Below are positions 15,008-24,242 of a stretch of 32,853 bases of DNA, one piece after another (position 1 is the stretch's first letter; each line of letters begins with the position of its first letter). This DNA comes from DASZTV01 sp035548055 (GTDB taxonomy: Bacteria > Actinomycetota > Actinomycetes > JAFAQI01), in NCBI GenBank assembly GCA_035548055.1, contig DASZTL010000008.1:1-32853 (forward strand), given 5' to 3'. The notes below the pieces were generated by a model that saw only the letters and a list, made by a program, of their open reading frames with translations, made no database searches and had not been told where the DNA came from. A program made the translations under genes and the position numbers.

Positions 15008-15904
15008 TCAAGGTGAGGTCGAGGGGATGGCTGAGGCCTTCGGATCTTCCTGCAGCCAGTCCGGAGCCGGATCACTCCCCCAATGTCGGCGCAGCCGGTC
15101 GAGATCGGCGGCGAGTGCGCGCTGCAGGCTGGCCATCACCGGCGACGGAAGCTCGAACTCCTGAGCGGACAGCTCCCGCCGCACCATGGGCGAGGCGCTG
15201 TCATTGAGCCGGGCTGCCCAGGCGGGAACCCAGTCGGTCTTGTCATGCCGAATCGCCGCCGAGCCCAACGCACGCCACCACCCGCGGGGCGCCAGCTTGC
15301 CCTCGCTGATGTTGGCGGCCGGCAGCTGCCCGGGGCGCCATGCGCGGTCGATGCCGAGGAAGCCGAACAGTCGGCTCATCACGGCCTCGGGAGTGTCCCG
15401 CAGCTGCTCCAGGCTCAGCAGCAGGATGCGCTCGCGCGGCACCCGCCGGAGCCACCGCTCGAGCTGCAGGGCGTAGCTGCTCGTCAGCAGGTAGCGAGGG
15501 TCGGCGGTCAGCGCCTCACCGATCGGACGGGTCTCGGTTCCCCCGGCCAGCCCGTGACGGTAGGCCGACCGCATCCGCGCCAGCGGCTCTCGCAGGATGT
15601 AGACCAGCCGGGGCTCGGCCACAGCTGCCGTCAGCCGGTGGACCACCTCGCCGTAGTGCGGGTACATCGCGTAGGTGGTCGACGCCTCCCCCACGGCCAC
15701 GGCGTCACCCGCGGCGGCGAACAGGGCGGCGTACCACTCCGCTCCTCGCGCCCACTCCTGGTCCGCGGCGAAGAAGTCCGGTTCCTTCGGGTCGCACATG
15801 TACACCTCGGGGTGTTGCCGGAGGAGGCGGTGCAGGGTGCTGGTGCCGGCCTTCTGGGCGCCGATCACGAAGAAGTCGGGCAGTCGCGGGCTGGTCGCGC
15901 TCAC
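15008..15904 (-). CDS. PAPS-dependent sulfotransferase
   Basis: 298-residue cytosolic sulfotransferase. The 5'-phosphosulfate loop FFVIGAQKAGTSTLHRLL lies at residues 11-28 and the 3'-phosphate site YILREPLARMRSAYRH at about 101-116. The rest fits the Sulfotransfer_1/3 fold (LLLLSLEQLRDTPEAVMSRL). It moves sulfate from PAPS to an unknown acceptor such as a glycolipid, polysaccharide or small metabolite. GTG 15904 overlaps the stop of the upstream Lrp gene (GTGA), so the two form an operon. A lipid or surface glycan target is a guess. Confidence 0.88.
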   Translation of the reverse strand: MSATSPRLPDFFVIGAQKAGTSTLHRLLRQHPEVYMCDPKEPDFFAADQEWARGAEWYAALFAAAGDAVAVGEASTTYAMYPHYGEVVHRLTAAVAEPRLVYILREPLARMRSAYRHGLAGGTETRPIGEALTADPRYLLTSSYALQLERWLRRVPRERILLLSLEQLRDTPEAVMSRLFGFLGIDRAWRPGQLPAANISEGKLAPRGWWRALGSAAIRHDKTDWVPAWAARLNDSASPMVRRELSAQEFELPSPVMASLQRALAADLDRLRRHWGSDPAPDWLQEDPKASAIPSTSP

Positions 15905-16341
15905 AGCGCAGGCGGGCGGTCTTCATACGGAGTCGACAAAACGACAGATGTCCTAGTCGATACGCTGGCGGCCGCCCGGATCCGCTGCAGCAGGACCTCG
16001 AGCTCCGCGGGCGAGCCGACCCGCACCTTGAGGATGTAGCTCTCGTCGCCGGCGACGCTGTGGCAGGCCTCGATCTCGCGCAGGTGGGCCAGCTTCTCCG
16101 GGGCGTCGTCCGGTGAGCTCGGATCGATCGGCTTGATGGACACGAATGCCGTGACCGGCAGCCCGAGCTCGACCGGGTCGGCGATTGCCCGGTAGCCGCG
16201 GATCACGCCGCGCTGCTCGAGTCGGCGCACCCGTTGATGGACGGCGGAGACGGACAGGCCGGTCTCCTTGGACAGGTCCGTGAAGCTGCGCCGACCGTCT
16301 TCGGAGAGCAGCCGCACGATTGACCGATCGACGTCCTCCAC
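15901..16341 (-). CDS. Lrp/AsnC family transcriptional regulator
   Basis: 146 residues. N-terminal helix-turn-helix (DVDRSIVRLLSEDGRRSFTD, then LSKETGLSVSAVHQRVRRLEQRGVI) and C-terminal RAM effector domain (TAFVSIKP, HSVAGDESYILKVRV). Such proteins form dimers to octamers and usually sense amino acids. GTG 16341 has TAGGGT 8 nt upstream, a leaderless arrangement. Overlaps the sulfotransferase start by four bases; whether it controls that gene is not shown. Confidence 0.92.
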   Translation of the reverse strand: MEDVDRSIVRLLSEDGRRSFTDLSKETGLSVSAVHQRVRRLEQRGVIRGYRAIADPVELGLPVTAFVSIKPIDPSSPDDAPEKLAHLREIEACHSVAGDESYILKVRVGSPAELEVLLQRIRAAASVSTRTSVVLSTPYEDRPPAL

Positions 16342-16349
16342 GAACGAGC

Positions 16350-16355
16350 ACCCTA
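16350..16355 (-). promoter_or_regulatory. -10 element for a leaderless lrp transcript
   Basis: TAGGGT on the minus strand ends 8 nt before the GTG at 16341, the spacing of a leaderless start. Predicted from pattern only. Confidence 0.5.
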
Positions 16356-16696
16356 GTAGGCCGCTTCAGGCGACGGGAGGCGTCGATCGTGCGCGCCGAC
16401 GGACGCGGCCGACGGGGCCCGCCCGCTGCCCACCATCCCCGCAACAGCCGGGATGAGCGTGGCGGGTCCCCGTCGTCCGGTTCAGGACCTCATCGGTCCC
16501 TGGCGGCTCCGGCAGGTCGCCGAATCCAATTGCGAGGTCGGGATTCCCAACCGCGATCTTGAGACGCCAAACGGGCGTCATCCTCACCCCGCTCGCCGAA
16601 GCAGCGCCCGACGGAGGCACTCTGTCGGCGATCTGTGCCCGGATGCCCGATCTCGCCGCCGCTTCCGCTCGCGTCGGGGGCTGGTTCGACCGCGGG
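16356..16696. other. Intergenic region with a small hairpin
   Basis: No gene is convincing in these 341 bp. GACGCC-AAACG-GGCGTC (16563-16579) is a perfect 6-bp hairpin located about 118 bp after the acyl-CoA dehydrogenase stop on the minus strand; it could be a weak terminator. The short ORFs here lack motifs. Confidence 0.4.
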
Positions 16697-17839
16697 TCAG
16701 GCCAGCAAGGAACGGCCGATGACCAACCGCTGGATCTGGTTGGTGCCCTCGAAGATCTGCATGACCTTCGCCTCGCGCATGTAGCGCTCCACCGGATACT
16801 CGGTCGTGTAGCCGTAACCGCCGAACACCTGTACGGCGTCGGTCGTCACCTTCATCGCGGTGTCGGTCGCGAAGAGCTTGGCCATCGCCGCCTGCGGCCC
16901 GTACGGCAGGCCGGCGTCACGGCGCCTGGCCGCCGCAAGGTAGTTGGCGCGAGCTGCCTCGATGCCGGTCGCCATGTCCGCGAGGAGGAAGCTCACCCCC
17001 TGGTTGTCAGCGATCGGTCGGCCGAACTGGCGCCGGTCCTTCGCCCAACCGACGGCGGCGTCGAGCGCCGCCTGGGCGAGGCCGGTCGCGACCGCCGAGA
17101 TGCCGAGGCGGCCGCCGTCGAGAGCAGACAGCGCGATGCGCATGCCCTCGCCCTCGTCGCCGATCCGACGCTGCGCCGGGACCCGGACGTTGTCGAGCAC
17201 GATCTGCGCCGTCGCGGACGAGCGGAGCCCCATCTTGCGCTCCGGCGGCTGCGGGTGCAGCCCAGCGGCGTCCGCCGGCACCAGAAGCGTCGAGACACCT
17301 CCGCGCGCATCCTCCGACGTGCGGCAGAAGACGTTGTAGTAGTCGGCGTACCCGCCGTGCGTGACCCACGCCTTCGTGCCGGACACGACGTAGGAGTCAC
17401 CATCGCGCCGGGCGCGGGCCTGTAGCGATGCGGCGTCGGAGCCCGACGTCGCCTCCGACAGCGAGTACGCACCGAGCAGCTCGCCGCCGAGCATGTCCGG
17501 CAGGTGGGCCTTGCGCTGCTCCTCGCTGCCGAAGCCGGCCACCGGGTAGCAGCTCAGGGTGTGAACGCTCACGGCGAGCGCGACGGCCGCCCAGGCGCTC
17601 GCGAGCTCCTCGAGGACCTGGAGGTACACCTCGTAGGGCATGCCCCCGCCGCCGTACTCCTCCGGATAGGCCAGCCCGAGCAGACCGGAGCGGCCGAGCA
17701 GGCGAATCGTCTCGCGCGGGAACTCCGCGCGATCCTCGTAGGCCGCGGCATTCGGGGCGAGCTCATCGCGAGCGAGCTCGCGCACCAGGGCGAGGAGCTG
17801 CTCCGCTTCCTCACTGGGAAGCACGCGTTGGACGACCAT
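16697..17839 (-). CDS. Acyl-CoA dehydrogenase
   Basis: 380-residue FAD enzyme that oxidises acyl-CoA to enoyl-CoA, passing electrons to ETF. Signatures: AYSLSEATSGSDAASL (FAD/substrate region), VSGTKAWVTHGG, GRRFG-like RRQFGRPIADNQGVSF and the C-terminal QVFGGYGYTTEYPVERYMRE with QIFEGTNQIQR, whose Glu is the usual catalytic base. Start is ATG 17839 in a TGATG overlap with the M24 peptidase stop; the longer frame upstream lies inside that gene. Chain-length or branched-chain preference cannot be set from sequence. A nearby enoyl-CoA hydratase fits fatty- or branched-acid breakdown. Confidence 0.94.
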   Translation of the reverse strand: MVVQRVLPSEEAEQLLALVRELARDELAPNAAAYEDRAEFPRETIRLLGRSGLLGLAYPEEYGGGGMPYEVYLQVLEELASAWAAVALAVSVHTLSCYPVAGFGSEEQRKAHLPDMLGGELLGAYSLSEATSGSDAASLQARARRDGDSYVVSGTKAWVTHGGYADYYNVFCRTSEDARGGVSTLLVPADAAGLHPQPPERKMGLRSSATAQIVLDNVRVPAQRRIGDEGEGMRIALSALDGGRLGISAVATGLAQAALDAAVGWAKDRRQFGRPIADNQGVSFLLADMATGIEAARANYLAAARRRDAGLPYGPQAAMAKLFATDTAMKVTTDAVQVFGGYGYTTEYPVERYMREAKVMQIFEGTNQIQRLVIGRSLLA

Positions 17840-18960
17840 CAGCTCGACAGTACGACGAGGTCGCGCTCGATGGTGTCGAGTCGCTCGACGCCGTCGTCGG
17901 TCACCACCACGATGTCCTCGATCCGCGCACCGTGCTTGCCGGTCGAGTAGATGCCCGGCTCGATCGAGAAGCACATCCCCGGCTCCAGGACGACGTCGTT
18001 ACCGGCGACGATCCACGGCTCTTCGTGCTCCTCGAGACCGATGCCGTGACCGGTTCTGTGAATGAACAGATCGCCGTATCCGCCCGCCGCGATGACATCG
18101 CGGGCCGCGGCGTCGACGCTGTGCGCGGTCACCCCCGGTCGAACCTGAGCCACGGCGGCGAGCTGGGCGGCCAGCAGGACGTCGTAGTAGGCCGCGAACT
18201 CATCCGGCGCGTCGTCGCCGGCAACGTAGGTCCGGGTGCAGTCCGAACAGTAGCCATCGGACATCGTGCCGCCGATGTCGATCACCACCGGATCGCCGGC
18301 CTCGATGACCCGGTTGCTGACGTGATGGTGCGGGCTGGCGCCGTTCGGCCCCGAGCCGACGATCACGAAGTTCACCTTCTGATGCCCTTCGGCGAGGATC
18401 GCGTCTGCGATGTCACGTGCGACCTCCGCTTCGGTGCGCCCCGGGCGCAGCCACTCCCCCATCCGGGCGTGGACCCGGTCGATCGCGGCGCCGGCGGCGC
18501 GTAGCGAGTCGACCTCGTCCGGCAGCTTGCGCAACCGCAGCGGTCGCAGCACATCGCCGGCGAGACTTTGCACCGCACCGGTGAGGACCTCTCGGAAGCG
18601 CAGGACCTGCTGCGCCCACATCCGGTCCGCCACTCCGACGGTCCGCGGCGCCCGGCCGAGCGTCTCGTTGAGCCGCGCGGCGAGCAGCCGGAAGGCATCG
18701 TCGGTCTCACCGTGGGTGGCGAGAGACACCTGCTCCGTCGCACCGCTGGCCTCGGCGGCGTGCTGTTCAAGGCCGGGCACGACGAGAAATGGGGCGCCCG
18801 CCGCAGGCACGACCAGACAGGTGAGCCGCTCGAGCGGGAGCGCGTCGTACCCGACGAGATACCGGAGGTCAGCACCGGGCGTCAGGAGGAGTGCATCGAT
18901 GCCGGCATCGGCAGCGGCCTGCGCGGCGCGAGCAAGCCGGTCGCGATAGGGGGCGCTCAC
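17839..18960 (-). CDS. M24-family Xaa-Pro peptidase
   Basis: 373-residue metallopeptidase with a creatinase-like N-terminal domain and a pita-bread catalytic domain. The five metal ligands are visible: Asp in VVIDIGG, Asp in YCSDCTRTY, His in HRTGHGIGLEEHE, Glu in CFSIEPGIY and Glu in ARIEDIVV. It probably cleaves X-Pro dipeptides or peptide N-termini in the cytoplasm. GTG 18960 has TAGCCT 6 nt upstream (leaderless). It overlaps the acyl-CoA dehydrogenase start by one base, so the two are co-transcribed. Confidence 0.93.
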   Translation of the reverse strand: MSAPYRDRLARAAQAAADAGIDALLLTPGADLRYLVGYDALPLERLTCLVVPAAGAPFLVVPGLEQHAAEASGATEQVSLATHGETDDAFRLLAARLNETLGRAPRTVGVADRMWAQQVLRFREVLTGAVQSLAGDVLRPLRLRKLPDEVDSLRAAGAAIDRVHARMGEWLRPGRTEAEVARDIADAILAEGHQKVNFVIVGSGPNGASPHHHVSNRVIEAGDPVVIDIGGTMSDGYCSDCTRTYVAGDDAPDEFAAYYDVLLAAQLAAVAQVRPGVTAHSVDAAARDVIAAGGYGDLFIHRTGHGIGLEEHEEPWIVAGNDVVLEPGMCFSIEPGIYSTGKHGARIEDIVVVTDDGVERLDTIERDLVVLSS

Positions 18961-18966
18961 GAGGTC

Positions 18967-18972
18967 AGGCTA
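18967..18972 (-). promoter_or_regulatory. -10 element for a leaderless peptidase transcript
   Basis: TAGCCT on the minus strand lies 6 nt before GTG 18960. It falls in the 21-bp gap after the enoyl-CoA hydratase, so the peptidase/dehydrogenase pair can be transcribed separately. Confidence 0.5.
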
Positions 18973-18981
18973 CGACGCGGA

Positions 18982-19665
18982 CTAGGCCGGTCCCGCGGAT
19001 TGCGGGCGATGGACGACGGCGAGCATCCGAACCGCTTCGGCGAACATCGTCGACTTGATGACCCCGAGATTCGGGCTCGCCTTGGCGGTCAGCGGTCGAA
19101 CGATGTCCAAGGCGGCGGGGAGCACGGCGGACTCCTCGACCGCAGCCGTCACCAAGCCCGCGGCGAGGGCATCCACTCCCCCGTAACGGCGACCGGTCGT
19201 CATGGCCTCGATCGCAGTGGCGGGTGACAGCTTGGCGCGGAGCAGCGCGTCCATCCCAGGTGGGAACGGCAGGTTGAGGTCGACCTCCGGCAGGCAGAAG
19301 AAGCCGCGGTCGGCGCGCATGACTCGCCAGTCGTGCGCCATCGCCAGCATGCCGCCGGCCGCAAAGCAGTGGCCTTGGATCGCGGCGACCGTGGGCAGCG
19401 GCGCCACCAGCACCCGGCTGAGCAGGCGCTGGACGGTGTCGACGTACCACTCGCCCTGGTCCGTGTGGGACATCAGCCAGTCCAGGTCGAGGCCGTTGGA
19501 CCAGAACTTGCCCTCCGCGACCGTGACGAGCGCCGCTGGCGATCCGAGACCTTCGATCTCGTCGAGACAGGCGTGCATCGACTCGAGCCAGTCCGGCGAG
19601 AAGCGGTTCTCGTCGCCACCGAGGTTCAGGACAGCGACGTCACCGTCGCGAGCGATCGTGGGCAC
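18982..19665 (-). CDS. Enoyl-CoA hydratase/isomerase family protein
   Basis: 227-residue crotonase-fold protein. KFWSNGLDLDWL and the oxyanion-hole segment AAIQGHCFAAGGMLAMAHDW are visible, then FFCLPEVDLNLPFPPG with the usual EVDL. It resembles the delta3,delta2-enoyl-CoA isomerase branch more than classical hydratase, which needs two Glu residues; only one is clear here. GTG 19665 is the likely start. It diverges from the exonuclease gene with only 17 bp between start codons, so promoters overlap. Confidence 0.9.
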   Translation of the reverse strand: MPTIARDGDVAVLNLGGDENRFSPDWLESMHACLDEIEGLGSPAALVTVAEGKFWSNGLDLDWLMSHTDQGEWYVDTVQRLLSRVLVAPLPTVAAIQGHCFAAGGMLAMAHDWRVMRADRGFFCLPEVDLNLPFPPGMDALLRAKLSPATAIEAMTTGRRYGGVDALAAGLVTAAVEESAVLPAALDIVRPLTAKASPNLGVIKSTMFAEAVRMLAVVHRPQSAGPA

Positions 19666-19670
19666 CCGGT

Positions 19671-19676
19671 TAGTGT
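19671..19676 (+). promoter_or_regulatory. -10 element for leaderless exonuclease mRNA
   Basis: TAGTGT ends 6 nt before ATG 19683. Because the neighbouring start is only 17 bp away, the rest of this promoter lies inside the divergent hydratase gene. Confidence 0.5.
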
Positions 19677-19682
19677 CTCGGC

Positions 19683-20603
19683 ATGCCTGATCGGACTGGC
19701 GACCGGCTCATGCTTCTGGACTCGGCGTCGATGTACTTTCGCGCTTTCTACGGCGTGCCGGACACGATGGTGGCCCCCGATGGAACGCCGGTGAACGCGG
19801 TCCGCGGCTTCCTCGACTACATCGCCCGTCTGGTCAGCGAACGCCGCCCGACGCGGCTCGTCGCAGCGATGGATGCCGACTGGCGACCAGAGTGGCGCGT
19901 CGCGGCGATCCCGTCGTACAAGGCGCATCGGGTCGCCGACGAGGCGACGAACGAGGAAGACGTCCCCGACACGCTCTCCCCGCAGGTGCCCGTCATCGAG
20001 GCGGTCCTCGACGCGCTCGGGATCTGCCGGCTCGGTGTGCCCGGCTACGAAGCCGACGACGTCATCGGCACACTGGCGTCGGCGGCCACCTGCCCGACCG
20101 AGATCGTGACGGGTGACCGTGACCTGTTCCAACTGGTCGAGGACGCCCGCGGTGTCACCGTGCTCTACATCGTGAAGGGGGTCGGCAACGCCGAGGTGAT
20201 CGACGAGGCCGAGATCACCCGCCGCTACGGCATTCCGGGCCGCTCATACGCCGACTTCGCGACGATGCGAGGAGATCCGTCCGACGGCCTGCCCGGCGTG
20301 CCGGGCGTCGGCGACAAGACCGCCGCTGCCCTGCTTCGGGAGTTCGGCACGCTGGACGGCATCCTGACCGCGGCCGAGGTCTCCGACGTCGGGTTCCCGC
20401 GCGGGTCGCACGCGAAGATCATGGCCGCGGCCGGCTACATCGGACCGGCCCGTGAGGTCGTCGCGGTTGCGCGGGACGTTCCGGTCGGTGACATCGACTC
20501 GAGACTGCCGCGCGAGCCGCGCGAGCCCGATGCGTTGGGTGCGCTGTGCGACCGCTGGGGTCTGACCAGCTCGGTCGAACGCGTCCTGGACGCACTGGCG
20601 TGA
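19683..20603 (+). CDS. 5'-3' exonuclease / flap endonuclease-like protein
   Basis: 306-residue stand-alone homologue of the Pol I 5'-nuclease domain. Acidic metal ligands are seen in MLLDSASMYFRAFYG, VAAMDADWRPEW, GYEADDVIGTLA and TGDRDLFQLV; the helix-hairpin-helix is GLPGVPGVGDKTAAALL. The PSYKAHR motif of the family is present. It trims RNA primers or 5' flaps; actinobacteria often carry one besides Pol I. ATG 19683 is leaderless by its -10 spacing. It converges on helY with 22 bp between stops. Confidence 0.93.
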   Translation: MPDRTGDRLMLLDSASMYFRAFYGVPDTMVAPDGTPVNAVRGFLDYIARLVSERRPTRLVAAMDADWRPEWRVAAIPSYKAHRVADEATNEEDVPDTLSPQVPVIEAVLDALGICRLGVPGYEADDVIGTLASAATCPTEIVTGDRDLFQLVEDARGVTVLYIVKGVGNAEVIDEAEITRRYGIPGRSYADFATMRGDPSDGLPGVPGVGDKTAAALLREFGTLDGILTAAEVSDVGFPRGSHAKIMAAAGYIGPAREVVAVARDVPVGDIDSRLPREPREPDALGALCDRWGLTSSVERVLDALA

Positions 20604-20625
20604 GCGAGCGGCGCGGCCGGCAGCC

Positions 20626-23322
20626 CTACTCGCTCACCCCCGAGTAGGCGACGACACCGCGACGAAGCTTGCCCACCGCCTCGCGGGCAGTCGCCGCGGT
20701 GCGTGATCCCTCCGGCGCTGCCTTGGTCACCTGGTCGAGCAGGTCGAGCAGCTGCTTGACCCACCTCACGAAGTCGCCTGGCGCGAGCTGGGTGTCACGC
20801 AGCACCGCGTCGAGCGAATGGCCCTTCGCCCAGCGCCACGCCAACCAGGCAAAGCCGGGTTCAGGCTGGCGAAGGAAGGTCAGCCCGGCATCGGACTCGA
20901 CGCCGCGCAGCGACTCCCAGCGGCGGTCGAGGTCCTGCAGTGCAGCGCGACACCTTCCGGGTGGGAGCTTCGGGCTCGTCTCGTCGTCACGGCGCGCTTC
21001 GTACACCACCGCCGATGCGACAGCGGCGAGCTCCGGGGCGTCGAGCTCTTCCCATGCCCCGTCGCGCAGCACCTCGGCGACGAGCAAGTCCGACTCGGAG
21101 TACAGGCGCGACAAGGTGCGGCCGGGTGGCGTCACGTCCTCCTTCGCGAGGTAGCCGAGCGAGGTGAGTACGTCGCACACCGAGTCGAAGGTGCGCGCGA
21201 TCGTGCCGGTGCGGTTGCGCACCCGGCGTTCGAGCGCCTCCGTGTCACGCGCGAGCTTCCAGTAGCGCTCGGACCAGCGTGCATGATCCTCACGGTCGGC
21301 GCAGCCGTGGCAAGGATGCTGTCGAATCGCAGCACGGAGTCGTGCGATCTCGGCATCGTCGGCAGCCGCACTGCGCGAGCGTTCCTGGCGGCCACCCGAC
21401 TCGACCCCGAGCGCCCGCAGGCTGGACACCAGATCACGCCGCGCCTGCGGGGAGCGTGGGACGAAGCTGCGCGGGACCTTGACCCTGCCGACTGCTTCGA
21501 CCGCGTCGGCGAAGTCGCCGGCCGCGACGCGCTTGAGCTGGCGTTCACCGGTCACGACCAGCACCCGGCCGGTGTTGTCGATCCCTGCCACGACGACGGC
21601 GAGCTCGGGGCGCCGGCCGCTTGGCATCCGGATCACGTCCCCGACGCGAAGCTCTTCCAGGGACTGGGCCGCGGCAGCCCGGCGGGATGCCGACCGCGAT
21701 CGCGCGAGCTCCGACTCGCGGTCTGACAGCGCCCGGCGCAGTCCGGCGTACTCCGTGAAGTCACCGAGATGGCAGGTCATCGCCTCGCGATACCCGTCAA
21801 GCGCCTCCTGGTTGCGTCGCACCTGCTTGGCGAGGCCAACCACCGCTCGATCGGCCTGGAACTGGGCGAAGGAGGTCTCGAGCAGGTCGCGGGCGGCGTT
21901 GCGGCCCATTCGGCCGACCAGGTTGACGGCCATGTTGTACGACGGGCGGAAGCTGGACCGCAACGGGTACGTGCGCGTCGAGGCGAGGCTGGCCACGTGG
22001 CGCGGGTCGAACCCCGGGGTCCAGAGGACAACCCCATGCCCCTCGATGTCGATCCCACGACGACCTGCTCGGCCGGTGAGCTGGGTGTACTCACCGGGGG
22101 TGAGGTCGACGTGTGCCTCGCCGTTCCACTTGACCAGCGACTCCAGGACCACGCTCCGAGCCGGCATGTTGATCCCGAGCGCGAGGGTCTCGGTGGCGAA
22201 CACGACCTGGATCAACCCGGCAGCGAAGAGCTCCTCCACGGCCTCCTTGAAGGCCGGCAGCATGCCGGCGTGGTGCGCGGCGATCCCACGCTCGAGTCCG
22301 TCGAGCAGCTCGCCGTACCCGAGCACGGCTAGGTCGTCGTCCTGCAGGCCGGCCGTCCTCGCCTCGAGCGTCCGCCGGATCACGTCCCGGTCGTCAGGAG
22401 GGGCAAGTCGCAGCCCGGCACGGATGCACTGCCGTACGGCGGCGTTGCAGCCGGCTCGACTGAAGATGAACACGATCGCGGGAAGCAACCCGTCGCGATC
22501 GAGTCGCTCCACGACCTCCGGGCGGCGCGGGAGATCAATCGGTCGCGGGCGCTTGCCACCACGTTGCGGGCGGCGGGTTCGGTCCGTGTCGAAGCGGGAC
22601 TGCTGGGCGGCGAGCCGCGCGAGGTGCGGGTTCACCTCCTTCTGCTCTTCGTCGATGAAGAGATCGTGCAGCTGACCACGGGCCAGCACTGACTGCCAGA
22701 GCGGCACCGGTCGGTGCTCCTCGACGATCACCGTCGTGTCGCCACGCACCTCCTGGAGCCATGCTCCGAACTCCTCGGCGTTGCTCACGGTTGCCGAAAG
22801 GGACACCAGCTGGACGGCGCGCGGGAGATGAAGGATGACCTCCTCCCAGACCGCGCCGCGGAACCTGTCGGCGAGGTAGTGCACCTCGTCCATGACGACG
22901 GCGGACAGACCGATCAGCGTCGAGGAGTCCGCGTAGAGCATGTTGCGGAGCACCTCGGTCGTCATGACAACGATCGGCGCTTCACCGTTGACTGAGTTGT
23001 CGCCGGTGAGCAACCCGACCTGCTCGACGCCGTACCGGGCGACCAGGTCGTTGAACTTCTGGTTCGACAGTGCCTTGATCGGGGTCGTGTAGAAGCATTT
23101 GCCACCGTTTGTCAGCGCGCGATGTACGGCGAACTCACCGACGACGGTCTTGCCGGCCCCGGTGGGCGCCGCAACCAACACGCCGTGGCCGCCCTCGAGA
23201 GCCTCGCAGGCACGCCGTTGGAAGTCATCGAGCGCGAACTCGTAGCCGCTCAGGAAGTCCTGCAGGACAGGCGCCAACCCGCGCCGCCGCGCCGCGGCGT
23301 ACTTCTCCGCCGGACTCGGCAC
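20626..23322 (-). CDS. helY: HelY-type DEVH helicase (Ski2/Mtr4-like)
   Basis: 898-residue superfamily-2 helicase. N-terminal motor: APTGAGKT (Walker A), TTPIKALSNQK, VMDEVHYLAD (DEVH box), SLSATVSN; second motor: AHHAGMLP, FATETLALGINMP, QLTGRAGRRG. The long C-terminal part is of the DSHCT type. Homologues act on RNA. GTG 23322, with TACCCT 6 nt upstream, is preferred to the upstream in-frame ATG 23385, which would overlap the lipid kinase end. helY beside tatC, tatA and the paf genes is the usual actinobacterial order. Confidence 0.93.
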   Translation of the reverse strand: MPSPAEKYAAARRRGLAPVLQDFLSGYEFALDDFQRRACEALEGGHGVLVAAPTGAGKTVVGEFAVHRALTNGGKCFYTTPIKALSNQKFNDLVARYGVEQVGLLTGDNSVNGEAPIVVMTTEVLRNMLYADSSTLIGLSAVVMDEVHYLADRFRGAVWEEVILHLPRAVQLVSLSATVSNAEEFGAWLQEVRGDTTVIVEEHRPVPLWQSVLARGQLHDLFIDEEQKEVNPHLARLAAQQSRFDTDRTRRPQRGGKRPRPIDLPRRPEVVERLDRDGLLPAIVFIFSRAGCNAAVRQCIRAGLRLAPPDDRDVIRRTLEARTAGLQDDDLAVLGYGELLDGLERGIAAHHAGMLPAFKEAVEELFAAGLIQVVFATETLALGINMPARSVVLESLVKWNGEAHVDLTPGEYTQLTGRAGRRGIDIEGHGVVLWTPGFDPRHVASLASTRTYPLRSSFRPSYNMAVNLVGRMGRNAARDLLETSFAQFQADRAVVGLAKQVRRNQEALDGYREAMTCHLGDFTEYAGLRRALSDRESELARSRSASRRAAAAQSLEELRVGDVIRMPSGRRPELAVVVAGIDNTGRVLVVTGERQLKRVAAGDFADAVEAVGRVKVPRSFVPRSPQARRDLVSSLRALGVESGGRQERSRSAAADDAEIARLRAAIRQHPCHGCADREDHARWSERYWKLARDTEALERRVRNRTGTIARTFDSVCDVLTSLGYLAKEDVTPPGRTLSRLYSESDLLVAEVLRDGAWEELDAPELAAVASAVVYEARRDDETSPKLPPGRCRAALQDLDRRWESLRGVESDAGLTFLRQPEPGFAWLAWRWAKGHSLDAVLRDTQLAPGDFVRWVKQLLDLLDQVTKAAPEGSRTAATAREAVGKLRRGVVAYSGVSE

Positions 23323-23328
23323 GGCTTC

Positions 23329-23334
23329 AGGGTA
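23329..23334 (-). promoter_or_regulatory. -10 element for a leaderless helY transcript
   Basis: TACCCT on the minus strand, 6 nt before GTG 23322, in the 29-bp gap after the lipid kinase gene. Confidence 0.45.
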
Positions 23335-23351
23335 TGCCGCCTGTCCGGCCG

Positions 23352-24242
23352 TCAGGCGAGAACGCGCACCGCTCCCGGGACGCACTCACAGCGGATCGGA
23401 AGGTCAGCCAGGTACTCGCCGTCGGCATAGGCGGTCACCCCTGGTGAGGCGAGCTCGACGACCTTGGCGCGGCGCATCGTGACCGCGGGATGTGTCGTGT
23501 GCGTGCCTTTGAACACCTTCGGAAATGTCTTGAGGAACTCCGCTTTGCTGACCGGCCCGAGCACCATGACATCCATCAGCCCGTCCGTGACGTCCGCATC
23601 CGGTGTCACGTGCATGCCGGCCCCATAGGACTTCGCGTTGCCGATCGCTACGAGCATCGCGTCCGTCTTGATCTGCTCGCCGTCGACGACGAGCTCGAAC
23701 GGCAGTGGGGCGAAGACACCGAGCTCGGCGACCATCGCGATGTTGTAGCGCATTCGGCCCTTCGGCCAGGACATCCGGTTGGCGCGATCGTTGACTCGCG
23801 AGTCGAAGCCGGCGCCGAGGACGCAGCCGAACCACTTCTCGCCCACCCGGATCGCATCCATCCGCCACGCCGCGTCGTCACGGAGCCGATCGCTGACGAT
23901 GCCCGCCGCGGCGAGCGGATCCTTCTTGGGCAGCTTGAGTGTCGCAGCGAGGTCGTTGCCCGTACCGGCCGGAACTATGCCGAGCGGCGTCTCCGTGCCG
24001 GCGACCGCGTTGAGCGCCAAGTGCACCATGCCGTCGCCGCCGAGAGCCACGAGCGCATCGACGCCGTCGGCGACCGCCTTTCGCGCTTGCGCCAGGGCAT
24101 CCCCAGCGTCCGCGCCCACCAGGATCGAGACGTTCGAGCCGGCCTCGCGAATCCGGCCGGCAACCGCGGCCACCTGCTTCGCTGCCCTCCCTTTGCCTGC
24201 GCTCGGGTTCACGATGAGCGCGACGTTCCGATGGTTGGCCAT
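23352..24242 (-). CDS. Diacylglycerol kinase-like lipid kinase
   Basis: 296-residue cytosolic/peripheral lipid kinase of the DAGK_cat family. Motifs: VALIVNPSAGKG, VALGGDGMVH (the GGDG ATP-binding box), LGIVPAGTGNDLAATLKLP, and DGLMDVMVLGPVS in the C-terminal domain. It phosphorylates diacylglycerol or a related lipid to recycle phosphatidate; exact substrate unknown. ATG 24242 overlaps the TatC stop by one base, so it is translationally coupled to tatC; this placement between tatC and helY is common in actinobacteria. Confidence 0.92.
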   Translation of the reverse strand: MANHRNVALIVNPSAGKGRAAKQVAAVAGRIREAGSNVSILVGADAGDALAQARKAVADGVDALVALGGDGMVHLALNAVAGTETPLGIVPAGTGNDLAATLKLPKKDPLAAAGIVSDRLRDDAAWRMDAIRVGEKWFGCVLGAGFDSRVNDRANRMSWPKGRMRYNIAMVAELGVFAPLPFELVVDGEQIKTDAMLVAIGNAKSYGAGMHVTPDADVTDGLMDVMVLGPVSKAEFLKTFPKVFKGTHTTHPAVTMRRAKVVELASPGVTAYADGEYLADLPIRCECVPGAVRVLA

